Assembly: GCF_005222705.1 (NCBI RefSeq)
Contig: NZ_STGF01000027.1
Location: forward strand, 1-64,000
DNA: 64,000 bases
Source of the DNA: Paenibacillus sp. SY21-1
Lineage (GTDB): Bacteria > Bacillota > Bacilli > Paenibacillales > Paenibacillaceae
Reading direction: 5' to 3'
Under the pieces are notes generated by a model. That model did not search any database and had not been told where the DNA came from. It worked only from the letters and a program-made list of their open reading frames with translations. The position numbers were made by a program, and so were the translations under genes. How positions within the stretch are numbered: position 1 is the stretch's first letter; each line of letters starts with the position of its first letter. Below, piece by piece: positions 37,171-46,321 of the stretch.

Positions 37171-37206
37171 AAAGTCGATGCTATAGCTCTATTCAGCATC
37201 GACTTT
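37171..37206 (-). terminator. Second hairpin in the gap upstream of the GH3 gene
   Basis: AAAGTCGATGCT (37171-37182) pairs with AGCATCGACTTT (37195-37206); on the minus strand it is followed by TTTTTGTCG. It stands 66 bases beyond the terminator of the upstream operon, making a tandem terminator that isolates the GH3 promoter. Confidence 0.75.
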
Positions 37207-37274
37207 CCTTACTTTCAATAATTGCACTGTCTCATCACAAAGAAAAATATGCGGTTGAGGCTTGAAATCAAAAA

Positions 37275-37311
37275 CGCAAGTGCCTGAGCGGGCATAGCCC
37301 CGGCGCTTGCG
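37275..37311 (-). terminator. Terminator of the second cohesin-SLH gene
   Basis: CGCAAG-T-GCC pairs with GGC-G-CTTGCG, with an inner GGGC/GCCC stem, followed on the minus strand by TTTTTGA. It lies 19 bases after the end of the gene. Confidence 0.8.
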
Positions 37312-37329
37312 CTTATTAATGAAGCTTTT

Positions 37330-38424
37330 TTATTGATTTATTCTTGCATCTAGCAGCCCCAGCATAACGCTGACCGCTTCAGCCCGGTTAGTTGGCGCAA
37401 GCGGCGCAAACAGTCCGTTCCCCCGTCCCTGCATCAAACCGTGATGAACGGCGAGCTGCACCGAAGGCAACGCCCAGGATGGAATCTGCTCCGCATCGGC
37501 AAATACCGATGATGGTCCACTGGCCGGCACGTCTCCGAGCGCCCGAACGACCAAAACCGCCATTTCTGCCCGGCTTATGAAACGATCCGCGCGGAAGCTG
37601 CCGTCCGCATACCCCCTGATCAATCCGGCTTCGGCCGCCGATGCGACTGCCTTTTTTGCCCAGCCAGGGATGTGGGACGCATCGGAGAAGGTAATCGGTT
37701 TGCCGGCATCCGGCAACTGCAGCGCTCGCGCGAGCAACACCGCAAATTCGGCGCGGGTTATTCGGTTCTGAGGCCGGAATGAACCGTCTTCATAGCCTGC
37801 TGCGAAGCCAAGTTCTACCGCCGTCCGAATACGCTCCTTCGCCCAGTGTCCGGCTATGTCGCCCAGCTCCTGTCTTATCGTCCCATCGACCGCAGCAACG
37901 CTGTCCGTACGGCTGACGCTTGTCATCTGCAAAGCCGAGTTGACCAGCTTTACCCCGTTTAGCGTCACTTTCGCCTCTCCGCCACGGATACGTTTAAACG
38001 TAAGCTCCGCAAGCGCGGCATTGCCGTCGATACCTGCCGCTCCGCCTACCTTGGTAAAAGCGAACACGATCTTCCGTCCCTTAACCACCGGCTCCATCGT
38101 AAAGCCGGCTGCTCCCGTACGCGCCTTGCTTAGCTGCATACGAAGCGGGTCAAAATCGACATCCAGCTCAAAAGCATACACATCGGTCAACTGTTTGCCC
38201 AGCACAGTTACCTTTAGCTCCCCATCCCGATCATCAGACTTCAGCTCGAAGTCCGGCTTTCCCGCCTCGGCAGCGCTTGCCGTCGTTGAAGGAAATGCGA
38301 TCATCGCAGCGATCAGCATTACGTTCAGCGCCAGCAGCATCCGCGTAATGGCCCGAACCCTTGCCGCATTTGGCGTGTTGGCCCGCCTGTCATTCTTGTT
38401 CAAATCCACTGCTGCATCCCCCAT
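37330..38424 (-). CDS. Surface anchor: cohesin domain plus three SLH domains (2)
   Basis: A 364-residue exported protein with the same plan as the anchor at 31542-32579: signal peptide after a long charged N-region (hydrophobic core about 29-44), cohesin-like domain (about 55-185; LKVTVLGKQLTDVYAFELDV, IVFAFTKVGG) and three SLH domains with ITRAE, ISRAE and TNRAE. The two anchors align throughout but differ in many positions, so duplication is old. It directly follows the giant lyase gene. AAGGA lies nine bases before the ATG. It should display a cohesin on the wall. Confidence 0.88.
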   Translation of the reverse strand: MGDAAVDLNKNDRRANTPNAARVRAITRMLLALNVMLIAAMIAFPSTTASAAEAGKPDFELKSDDRDGELKVTVLGKQLTDVYAFELDVDFDPLRMQLSKARTGAAGFTMEPVVKGRKIVFAFTKVGGAAGIDGNAALAELTFKRIRGGEAKVTLNGVKLVNSALQMTSVSRTDSVAAVDGTIRQELGDIAGHWAKERIRTAVELGFAAGYEDGSFRPQNRITRAEFAVLLARALQLPDAGKPITFSDASHIPGWAKKAVASAAEAGLIRGYADGSFRADRFISRAEMAVLVVRALGDVPASGPSSVFADAEQIPSWALPSVQLAVHHGLMQGRGNGLFAPLAPTNRAEAVSVMLGLLDARINQ

Positions 38425-38443
38425 TCCTTACAGCCTTGCTAGA

Positions 38444-38469
38444 GGGAGGCAGTCTCAGCGCCGCCTCCC
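38444..38469 (-). other. Intercistronic hairpin between lyase and cohesin-SLH gene 2
   Basis: GGGAGGC pairs with GCCTCCC around a 12-base loop, with no T run. Its first arm on the minus strand (GGGAGGC) is Shine-Dalgarno-like, as in the hairpin at 32585-32636, so both enzyme/anchor gene pairs have a similar structure at the same place. Confidence 0.5.
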
Positions 38470-38499
38470 GCCCTTATCTTCCTATGCTGCAATTTTTGT

Positions 38500-41400
38500 C
38501 TATTCCATCAGCCACTCATCCAGAATCATACGGGCAACGGCCGCCAGAACGACGATATTAATTTCTCCTTGCCCGAAGAGATCGGCTTTCTCAATCTCAT
38601 TCCAGTTGGCATCCGCTTGTGTTGCTCCATAGTACTTCGCAATAAACGACAAATCCTTGATGGAGACTTTTCCTGTGCCTGCCACTAGCGTTACGATCTT
38701 GCCGGCAAAGGTCTGAACCGCCTGCTTCAACGTCTGAGCCGCTGCATCAACCTGAGACTGGCTGGCCGATGAATGGCCGCGTACCGCCTCGGCTGCTGCA
38801 ATAGCTTGCGCGAGCGCATCCATCGCCTGCTGCGGATATTGTCCAATCTTGCTTCCCGCTTTCGAGCGTTCCAGCTTGGCTTTCGCTTCAGCAAGCGCTG
38901 CCTGCAAGCCCGCCTTGTCAACCGGGACATCCGGAACAGACGGTACAACCGCTCCCTTGTAGGCTGTTACCGCTGACTCAAGCGCTGCGGCCGCCGCATT
39001 TACTTCAGACTGTGTCGCAGCCGTGTCGCTCAGCACTGCCGTGCCCGCCGCGATAGCAACCTGAAGCGCCTCTCTTGCCGCCGCCGGATATTGCCCCGGC
39101 TGATTGCCTTGCACCGTCTCATCGTATAGCTGCTGCGCTGACGTCAGCTTCGCGGCCAGCGTCGCCTTATCGGCAAGCTTGACCTCAATCTTCCCAATAG
39201 CCTCCGAAGCATCTACCGCCAGAACTTCTCCATTCAGCGAAATTTCAAAATCCGAGAGAGAGACGACGAGCGACCCCGGCACGGCCTCGTCCAGTACATG
39301 CCCATGCAGGGCGAGCAGCTCCCCCGCTCCCGTCACCGGGGCGCCTGTCGAAGCCATCAGAATACGAATCTGCCCCTGCTCAGGCTTCACAGCCGTACCG
39401 ATTACCTGCAGCGTTCCTTCGCGCTTCACGGTCCAGGCTCCTTCTGCAAGCGTTGCATTGCCATCCTTCAGCACCGTGTTAAAACCAAATTTCTGCGGAT
39501 CGTAGTTAAGAATCACATCCAGCGTCGTGAAGCTGTCCGTGAGAGTTTCCACCCCGATTGTCAGGTCAATCGTCTGACCGACATACGCCTCCTCGGGACC
39601 CGTCAGCGCTGCCTTATTGATGCTGGCCGCTGCCGGTACAGCGCTGATTTCTTGCGACAGCTCGCTTGAACCTCCGGCTGTAATCGCCGCTACGGCAAAA
39701 TAATACATTGTTCCGTTGGCAAGTCCGGTTACATCAACGTTTGTCGCGTCGCCCTCCAAGGTCAAGGCGGGGTCGGCATATGATCCTGAAGCCGTGCTTG
39801 CGTAAATCTTATAGCCTGTAGCACCCGCAACAGAGCTCCAGCTTAATGCCACCTTGCCGTCGCCGGGCACCGCCGATTGTACGGTTGGCGGAAGCAGCAG
39901 CGTCGAACGGTCCGCCACATGAGTGCCATAAAACTCTAATTCCGATAAATTTCCGAACCATAAGCTCCGATTCATAATACGGATGTAACGATAATAGGTC
40001 GAATCGCTGACAGGCAGTCCTTGCCAATCCCAAATATTCTGGGTAGGAGCGGTAAGCCTCTTGAAGTTAACCCCGTCATTCGAGCCCTCTGCATAAATTC
40101 CTATCATGCGGCCTGCCAGATTTGTTGTCATTCTGGCCACTACTTCAATGCCGCTTAGGGAAACGGCGCCATTGCCGAAATCAAAAAGATAGTACACGCC
40201 GTCGCCGGAGCCGGCCGAGTTTCTGATGTCCACAAACGTAGACGTGTTCCGGTCGAACAATCTTGGACCGATGTCCGAGCCGATATCTGTTGGTCTGTTA
40301 AATGTTAGTACGGCTTTATCCAACATGCGATCGATACGTTTGGATGCGTCGGACACAAGCACCATGCTGCCGTCGGACGTGTAGACGACGGGATTGCCTG
40401 CCGTTTCATGCTGATTGTTCTTTGCATCCAGATACTTGTAATTGATTTCAAACTTTGCATACCGGCTAGCGTTCTGAGCGGCTGCCGATGCGCTGAGGAC
40501 GACAGCTGCCGTGTAATGCAAATCGTCGAGCTTCGTAACCTCGGCACTCATCCCTGCAATGCTTGCACTCAGTTCCGTAAGCGGCTGCTTGGCTTTAATA
40601 TTTAGCGTAATCGTATCGCCGGCAACGGCTTTCTTGACCGGAACCTGCATATTATCGTTATTGCCCAGATGCTGAATCAACGGATTGGCATTGGTGCTGA
40701 TCGCCACCTCGGCAATTCTGGTAGCAATTTCTGTACGCGAGCCAAAAACTCTAAACTCTCCCACGCTCAGAATCGTATTTTTTTGCGCATAATAGTCGCT
40801 ACTCTCCAGCGTAGAAACCTTGAGGTAGCGATAGGTCTCCGCGGCTCGTTCCGGCTTGACGTTCAAGGTCTGCAGTTGATTGCTGTAAGCTGCTTCATCC
40901 GTTAACTGCACCCAGGATTCTCCGTCCTTCGATCCGTATACAATCGCTCCCGCCATCCGCTCCGGCCATATATTGCGAGGCTGCAAGGCAAAGGCTGCAG
41001 GGCTGATTCTGAAATTAGGGCCAAAATCCATTGTAAAATATTTAGCAGTCAAGTCGCCGCCGAATGTAACCGGATTGCCGTCGATTAAATAGGCGTCAAA
41101 GCCTGTCTGCAACGACGTCTTAACAGCAGATGCCGTAAAATCCAGACTGCCGTCGCCAAGGGTCGGATTCAACAGCCTCAGCCCTACGACCGCTTGAGCC
41201 AATTCATTCAGCCGTTCATAGAAGTCGCCGTCCGATGCCGTATTAATTGTACCGATTGTATTTGCGTAAATTTCCTCATAGGCTTCCAGAGAAGCCGATT
41301 CATAAGCAATGGCCTCGTCGTAGCCCGCTACGACATTGGCAATTGCTGCAAGCCGATCCGTCGATACGTGGATATTCACGGTTGCGGTTGTCACCGAAGC

Positions 41401-44400
41401 GCCGTCCGATGCTGTCGCAAGGACTCGGTAGGTGCCCGCCTGCTGTGCCGTAGGCGTCCATACGAACGCGCCGGTAGCGGAATTGAGCGTCGCGCCTGGC
41501 AAGCTATCCCCTTGCAGCTGATAAGCTACAACATCGGCATTGTTCTTATCGACAGCCGAAAAGTCGTAATGGACCGTGCTGCCCGCAACTAACGACAAAT
41601 TCATGTCCTTGCCCGCAAGGTTGCGGAATTTAGGCGGGGTCAGCGTATTGTCCGCTTTAATGTCCATGTAATCAATGTCGACCGTAGTTCCATTCCCCAA
41701 AACATTGAAATAAGCCATAAAGGTAAGCGCCGAGAATTGACCGTATGAAACCGTTTGCTGCCCCATATCAAAGGTAACGAATTTCCATTGTCCTTGTGTG
41801 TCCGGCAAATTCAGAGTATGAAAGGGCACAGAGTCTTTGTCCTTTTTCAACTCCAGCTTGGCCTGTCCGTCGGTACGTATTCTAAGCGCAACGTTAGCCG
41901 TATCGTTTCGGTTAATAAACATCAGCCTATACGCCGCGAACAAGGTGTCGTTATCGCTTGCCACCGCGCGAATGTATTCTACGTCGCCTTCCGTTCTCGT
42001 GCTGATCAGGTCCGTGCTCTCCTTTATCTGATTAGAGCCGTCAATAATGCTATAGGCTTCATCCAACTGCAGAAGATACCTCTGCGCATGCACTGTGTTG
42101 CTTCTTACCGTCCTGCTAATCGAGTCAGTCGGCTCATCTGCAACCTCCTTGGGAACAAAGAGCCACCATTCGGCTCCAGTCTCTGTTTTAGCCACATCGA
42201 CGGATGACCCTGAGCCTGAGAAATAGTGATTCGGAGCAACGCGGCTTTTGAACGCTTTCACATAATAAGGAGCCAGCGCTTCCAATTGCTCCTCCGTATA
42301 ACCAAGCTTATAGCGGTACACATAGTAGAGGTCCCAGCCGCCTGTGCCCAAATAGTGCATCCGGCCTTTGTATTCATCTGAAGGAATGGTATACAGTTTC
42401 TCCCTCGCCCATTCCGATTCGGCTGTTGCTTTCGCCGGCGTCCATGTAATATCGTAGCCTTCAGAGAACCTCGCATAATAGTCGGCTCCCCGCAAAATCC
42501 TGTCATCCAAAAATTCGTAGATGGAAACGCCCGTGTCGCTTAGCGTTCCGTTGACAGGATCAACCTTGCTTCCTTGAGCGTCGACCAATCGGGCAAGGTT
42601 AATAAAGTTCGTAACGTCGCCTTCTCCGTGCGCCAAGTCTCTACCCATCTCAATATGCTGCATATGAGGCTCTACCGGCTCTCCGGTTTCATCGTTCTGC
42701 GTCATCTCGCGGAACAGCCAATAGATGGAGCCCGTCATGTATTTATCCGGGGCCGAATCATTGATCGTGAGCCACTCTACCGCTTTGGCATAGCTGGCTG
42801 CATCATTTTTGAAAATATAGGAAGCGATTGTTCCGTACAAGGGATAATTATGCTGATTCATAAACTTGTCATTGAAGTCCAAAAACGTTTTGACAGTCGG
42901 ATCAATAATGTTTTTGGTAAATTTCTCGGTATCCTCCTGCGTCCATTTCAACTCATCGGAAGCGCTGGTATAGCGTAGCAATTCCGCCGCCATGACCATG
43001 AAGTACAGCGGAATTCCCGTATGGATATGAGAATCCGTGAAGTATTGATATTTACTCGGGTCCATCTGCATCCATACTCTAAGGATTCTCAAGGCGTTGG
43101 ATCGATACGTATCATTGCCGGTAAGGTAATAAAGCAACGCTTGCGTATATGCCCGCTGTCCGTCCCTTGAAGCCATATCCTTGACATTCTGGCCGTTGTA
43201 CGCGTCTGTTCTGACAGTTATCCCATCAATCGAGTTGTTCATGGCGAAAGCCGCTTTGGCATAGTCCGTCTCGAGCATGGCTTTGTAATAGCTGTACCAT
43301 GGCTCTTGTTTATCGTTAATTTGCTTTTTCAGATTTTCCAGCACTTCCTTGGTTACGCTAATGCCCGGGTGGATAAAGCCCTCCTCGCTCGTGACGCTAA
43401 TAACCTGTACATCCTTTTGCAATCCGTCCATTGCGCTGACCAAGGCAGCCGTCAGCAGGTCCAAATCATTTTGGATAAGACCGGCTTCGTTGCCGCTATC
43501 CAGATCCGCGATCGCTGCTTTGCCTTCCGTTAACGCAAGCTCCAGCGTCCGCCAGGTTGCAACGGTGTAACTCCCGGAGCCTTGCTCTATAATGGCTTCA
43601 GCCGCCGCAATCTTCTCGATCAGAAGATCGGAATCCAGAACCCCTGGTTGCGGCTGTTTACCATAAAACTTGATTTCCGCCACATTCAAAAACCATGCAG
43701 AGTTGTTTGTAATTTTAAAGTACCGATAAGGCGTTCTATCCGTAACAGAGAGCGTTTGCCACTCTTTGCTGCCGGCTGCGCTGCTGCTGATCGTACTCCA
43801 CGCCAACCCGTCATGGGAGCCTTGAATGTGCGCACCGGTCAGTCTTGATGCTTGATCCGATCTGGCTATCATATACACGCGATTTAACGCTTTTGCATTT
43901 CCATCCCCCATATCAATGACCAGATAGCTGTCGTTCCCATTATTATGAGGACCTACCCAGTCCGCATAGGTACTGACATTTCGATCCAGTATTCGCGCGG
44001 CAAATGCCGCACCGTTCGTCGCATTGCTGCTGCTGTAAGTAACAAATAACTGACCGTTGTTGTCTTTGGCAGGGATGCCAAAAGCCTCAGCTGCCGATAA
44101 AACGTCAATATAATCGGACGGCTCTTCAATAAATACAGCGCTTCCATCAGTCGTTGAAGCAACCGGTTTTCCATAATTCCCATTCGCATCCGTATAAGAA
44201 ATAGCAAAGGCTGCCGTTGATGCAAATGTATAAGGACTGACGGCGTAGCTAGCCGTCCAATGGATTTGGTCCTCGCTTTGGGCCGAATACGATGCTCCGT
44301 TGGCAGTAACCTTCACATTGGATAGGGGAACAGCTGATGTAAATTGCAGGGTGATCGTATCGTTGGCAACTGCTTTCGAGGAATCGCCTGCATGATTCGA

Positions 44401-44979
44401 CGAAATGGATACCGTGCTAATCAAGTTCTCCAGTTTGACGCTTGTCCCTCCAATTCTCAACTCGCCAATGTTGAAAATATTGCCTTGACCTTCTCCGGCA
44501 ATTTTCAAGTAGCGGTACGGGATGGTTTGAAATTCCGCTTTCACCGGCAACGTCTGCATCTCTGTACTGCTTACGGCTTTGGAAGCCGTTATTTCCGTCC
44601 AGATGCTTCCATCCATGGAGCCCTCCACTCGCCCGTTGTAGAGACGAGCGGGAAAGCCGGTTCTCGCTTGCATTTTAATTTCCGTCGCCTTCACGCCGTA
44701 ATCCGCTCCAAAATCCAGCGTAAAGGATCTGCCGACTTCCGGTCTAAAGTCACCGGCATGCGTGCTTGGGTTATCGTCGTTCAAGGCCGCTATATTGGAA
44801 GCGGTTACCGTATTGCCCGGCCCAATCGCCAATGAGGGGAAATCCAACGTTCCGTCCGCCGGTGCTTTAGCTGCCAGTGCCGTAAGCGGTACGGAGGAAA
44901 AAAGGAGAGCTGCCGCCAGCACGGCTGCCACCCAACGCCGAATTCTAAAACCGTTTCTTTCATTTCCAACATACATCAT
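38500..44979 (-). CDS. Giant secreted alginate-lyase-superfamily enzyme with four F5/8 C domains, cohesin, FIVARs and dockerin-like end
   Basis: 2159 residues from ATG 44979 (AAAGGAG nine bases ahead; an upstream start at 45069 would leave no leader after the -10 box). Signal peptide 1-37. F5/8 C (CBM32-like) domains at about 45-180, 310-443, 1278-1413 and 1555-1685. Lyase region about 530-900, an alpha-helical toroid with MNQHNYPLYG (Asn708, His710) and HMQHIEMGRDLAHGEGD (His772, His775, Arg780) as catalytic candidates. Putative Ig domain 1115-1207, Fn3 1695-1785, cohesin-like 1790-1925, two FIVARs 1930-2095, dockerin-like 2098-2155. The last lacks key calcium ligands (GTGKVSIKD, DLFGQGEINIVV). 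It probably cleaves a uronate-containing polysaccharide at the surface; the exact substrate is unknown. Confidence 0.82.
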   Translation of the reverse strand: MMYVGNERNGFRIRRWVAAVLAAALLFSSVPLTALAAKAPADGTLDFPSLAIGPGNTVTASNIAALNDDNPSTHAGDFRPEVGRSFTLDFGADYGVKATEIKMQARTGFPARLYNGRVEGSMDGSIWTEITASKAVSSTEMQTLPVKAEFQTIPYRYLKIAGEGQGNIFNIGELRIGGTSVKLENLISTVSISSNHAGDSSKAVANDTITLQFTSAVPLSNVKVTANGASYSAQSEDQIHWTASYAVSPYTFASTAAFAISYTDANGNYGKPVASTTDGSAVFIEEPSDYIDVLSAAEAFGIPAKDNNGQLFVTYSSSNATNGAAFAARILDRNVSTYADWVGPHNNGNDSYLVIDMGDGNAKALNRVYMIARSDQASRLTGAHIQGSHDGLAWSTISSSAAGSKEWQTLSVTDRTPYRYFKITNNSAWFLNVAEIKFYGKQPQPGVLDSDLLIEKIAAAEAIIEQGSGSYTVATWRTLELALTEGKAAIADLDSGNEAGLIQNDLDLLTAALVSAMDGLQKDVQVISVTSEEGFIHPGISVTKEVLENLKKQINDKQEPWYSYYKAMLETDYAKAAFAMNNSIDGITVRTDAYNGQNVKDMASRDGQRAYTQALLYYLTGNDTYRSNALRILRVWMQMDPSKYQYFTDSHIHTGIPLYFMVMAAELLRYTSASDELKWTQEDTEKFTKNIIDPTVKTFLDFNDKFMNQHNYPLYGTIASYIFKNDAASYAKAVEWLTINDSAPDKYMTGSIYWLFREMTQNDETGEPVEPHMQHIEMGRDLAHGEGDVTNFINLARLVDAQGSKVDPVNGTLSDTGVSIYEFLDDRILRGADYYARFSEGYDITWTPAKATAESEWAREKLYTIPSDEYKGRMHYLGTGGWDLYYVYRYKLGYTEEQLEALAPYYVKAFKSRVAPNHYFSGSGSSVDVAKTETGAEWWLFVPKEVADEPTDSISRTVRSNTVHAQRYLLQLDEAYSIIDGSNQIKESTDLISTRTEGDVEYIRAVASDNDTLFAAYRLMFINRNDTANVALRIRTDGQAKLELKKDKDSVPFHTLNLPDTQGQWKFVTFDMGQQTVSYGQFSALTFMAYFNVLGNGTTVDIDYMDIKADNTLTPPKFRNLAGKDMNLSLVAGSTVHYDFSAVDKNNADVVAYQLQGDSLPGATLNSATGAFVWTPTAQQAGTYRVLATASDGASVTTATVNIHVSTDRLAAIANVVAGYDEAIAYESASLEAYEEIYANTIGTINTASDGDFYERLNELAQAVVGLRLLNPTLGDGSLDFTASAVKTSLQTGFDAYLIDGNPVTFGGDLTAKYFTMDFGPNFRISPAAFALQPRNIWPERMAGAIVYGSKDGESWVQLTDEAAYSNQLQTLNVKPERAAETYRYLKVSTLESSDYYAQKNTILSVGEFRVFGSRTEIATRIAEVAISTNANPLIQHLGNNDNMQVPVKKAVAGDTITLNIKAKQPLTELSASIAGMSAEVTKLDDLHYTAAVVLSASAAAQNASRYAKFEINYKYLDAKNNQHETAGNPVVYTSDGSMVLVSDASKRIDRMLDKAVLTFNRPTDIGSDIGPRLFDRNTSTFVDIRNSAGSGDGVYYLFDFGNGAVSLSGIEVVARMTTNLAGRMIGIYAEGSNDGVNFKRLTAPTQNIWDWQGLPVSDSTYYRYIRIMNRSLWFGNLSELEFYGTHVADRSTLLLPPTVQSAVPGDGKVALSWSSVAGATGYKIYASTASGSYADPALTLEGDATNVDVTGLANGTMYYFAVAAITAGGSSELSQEISAVPAAASINKAALTGPEEAYVGQTIDLTIGVETLTDSFTTLDVILNYDPQKFGFNTVLKDGNATLAEGAWTVKREGTLQVIGTAVKPEQGQIRILMASTGAPVTGAGELLALHGHVLDEAVPGSLVVSLSDFEISLNGEVLAVDASEAIGKIEVKLADKATLAAKLTSAQQLYDETVQGNQPGQYPAAAREALQVAIAAGTAVLSDTAATQSEVNAAAAALESAVTAYKGAVVPSVPDVPVDKAGLQAALAEAKAKLERSKAGSKIGQYPQQAMDALAQAIAAAEAVRGHSSASQSQVDAAAQTLKQAVQTFAGKIVTLVAGTGKVSIKDLSFIAKYYGATQADANWNEIEKADLFGQGEINIVVLAAVARMILDEWLME

Positions 44980-45079
44980 TCCTTTTCGCTCCTTTTTGCT
45001 CCAACTATTTCGTATGGTCTCCTTAAAACGCCAGTGCATCGGAAATGAAGCGCTCCGCGCACCTCTCATATGTTGTATA

Positions 45080-45112
45080 ATTATAGCATCGGCAGTTAAA
45101 AAAAGTGGTCAA
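45080..45112 (-). promoter_or_regulatory. Extended -10 promoter of the giant lyase gene
   Basis: On the minus strand TGCTATAAT is an extended -10 box (45080-45088). TTGACC (complement of 45107-45112) lies upstream at 21 bp, too far for a good -35, so the promoter probably needs an activator or relies on the extended -10. Transcription would start near 45073. Confidence 0.5.
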
Positions 45113-45252
45113 CGCCATGAAGGAAATGTTCAAATCTTGCTATGATTTCTTTCGTTCCAAAACACGAAAAAACAGGGGCCGGCAGAAAAAAGACGCCCTC
45201 TCACCAAGCTATACTTCAAAATTTCCAGCATAATAATGGATTGGGGGTTTGT

Positions 45253-46128
45253 ATGCATTATTTATTCGAGCCTGCGCAACTACAAAAGAAAGCGTTATTA
45301 TGGGGACATAGAAGCATATCAGCAGAGGATTTCCCAGGCTTCTATCATTGGCATCAATGCTCCGAAATCCTTATCGTGCATGAAGGGATCGGCAGCGTCA
45401 TCGTGAATCAGAAAACCTGCGAAATAAGACGCGGGATGCTGTTTTTCTTTCAGCCCTTTCAGCTTCACAAGGTCAACGCCAATGTCAGCCCGGAGCAGCC
45501 GTATATCAGGTCGAATCTGCACTTGGATTTGTATGATTTTGAAGAAAAACTTCGTCCGTTTCCAATTCTTCATGCCCGCCTTCTCTATCTCTGGCAGGGA
45601 AATCATCAAATACAGGCGTTCGATATAGCAGAGAGCTTCGACTATGCAGAGCAAGCCTTTGCGATGTTTGCCCGGAATATGACTGCAACCCGCCCTGTCA
45701 GGGATTCCGATTACGAGCATTCGTTGCTGTTGATTATGCAGCTCCTGAACGCTTTGACTCCTCACTTTCATTCCGTTCAATCGCATCCTTCGGAAAGAAT
45801 GAGTCCAAGACCGCTGGCCTACGCCGAAAAAGTCATGCAATGGGTGGAGGAGCATTATAACGAGCAGATCAAGCTGGATGATATAGCCGATGCAATGCAC
45901 CTTTCGAAATACTACTTGTCACGATTGTTTCAGAATGAGACCGGAAGCAGCATTCCAGACTATATAACCGCTAGAAGGATCAAGTCCGCTTGCAGGCTGC
46001 TGCAGACAACCGCCTATTCCATCGAACGCATTGGCAGCGAGGTCGGAATCCCGAATCCCTCCTATTTTATCCGAACATTCAAAAAGTCTCTCGGCATGAC
46101 CCCGCTCCAATATCGGAAGCGTTACTGA
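45253..46128 (+). CDS. AraC-family transcriptional regulator, divergent from the lyase gene
   Basis: A 291-residue protein: cupin-like sensor (FYHWHQCSEILIVHEGIGSV, MLFFFQPFQLHKVNA) and AraC double helix-turn-helix (LDDIADAMHLSKYYLSRLFQ, then IGSEVGIPNPSYFIRTF). The frame opens at 45142, but ATG at 45253 (MHYLFEPAQLQ) has TGGGGG five bases ahead. Its position opposite the giant lyase suggests it activates that gene in answer to a breakdown product; this is inferred from context only. Confidence 0.9.
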   Translation: MHYLFEPAQLQKKALLWGHRSISAEDFPGFYHWHQCSEILIVHEGIGSVIVNQKTCEIRRGMLFFFQPFQLHKVNANVSPEQPYIRSNLHLDLYDFEEKLRPFPILHARLLYLWQGNHQIQAFDIAESFDYAEQAFAMFARNMTATRPVRDSDYEHSLLLIMQLLNALTPHFHSVQSHPSERMSPRPLAYAEKVMQWVEEHYNEQIKLDDIADAMHLSKYYLSRLFQNETGSSIPDYITARRIKSACRLLQTTAYSIERIGSEVGIPNPSYFIRTFKKSLGMTPLQYRKRY

Positions 46129-46162
46129 AGGGCTCTCTTTCATAAAGCTAATCCGATAGGCA

Positions 46163-46210
46163 TTTCAATGATGGGCAGAAAGCTACACTACTTGACGAAC
46201 ATCATTGAAA
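46163..46210 (+). terminator. Inverted repeat after the AraC gene
   Basis: TTTCAATGATG (46163-46173) pairs with CATCATTGAAA (46200-46210) around 26 bases; a run of seven T follows after nine bases. Probably ends AraC transcription, though the loop is long. Confidence 0.45.
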
Positions 46211-46236
46211 GTTACCATATTTTTTTAGTGAAATAA

Positions 46237-46287
46237 AAAACACCTTGCTGCATACGGCTCAAATCGCCAATTGCTGCAAGGTGTTTT
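46237..46287. terminator. Strong terminator at the edge of the AT-rich island
   Basis: AAACACCTTGC pairs with GCAAGGTGTTT; on the minus strand TTTTTTATTT follows. It ends the zinc-ribbon/WG-repeat gene and may also stop plus-strand transcripts. Confidence 0.8.
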
Positions 46288-46321
46288 CTTGTGTCCAGGT
46301 ATCAACGCAATAACTATACTT

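Noticed and set aside
31111..44979. Classical cellulosome
   Set aside because: No multi-cohesin scaffoldin, no cellulose-binding scaffold and no set of dockerin cellulases; the layout is closer to C. perfringens toxin-type cohesin/FIVAR/dockerin proteins.
45319..45900. Minus-strand frame of 193 codons
   Set aside because: Antisense of the AraC regulator at 45253-46128; no RBS or domain.
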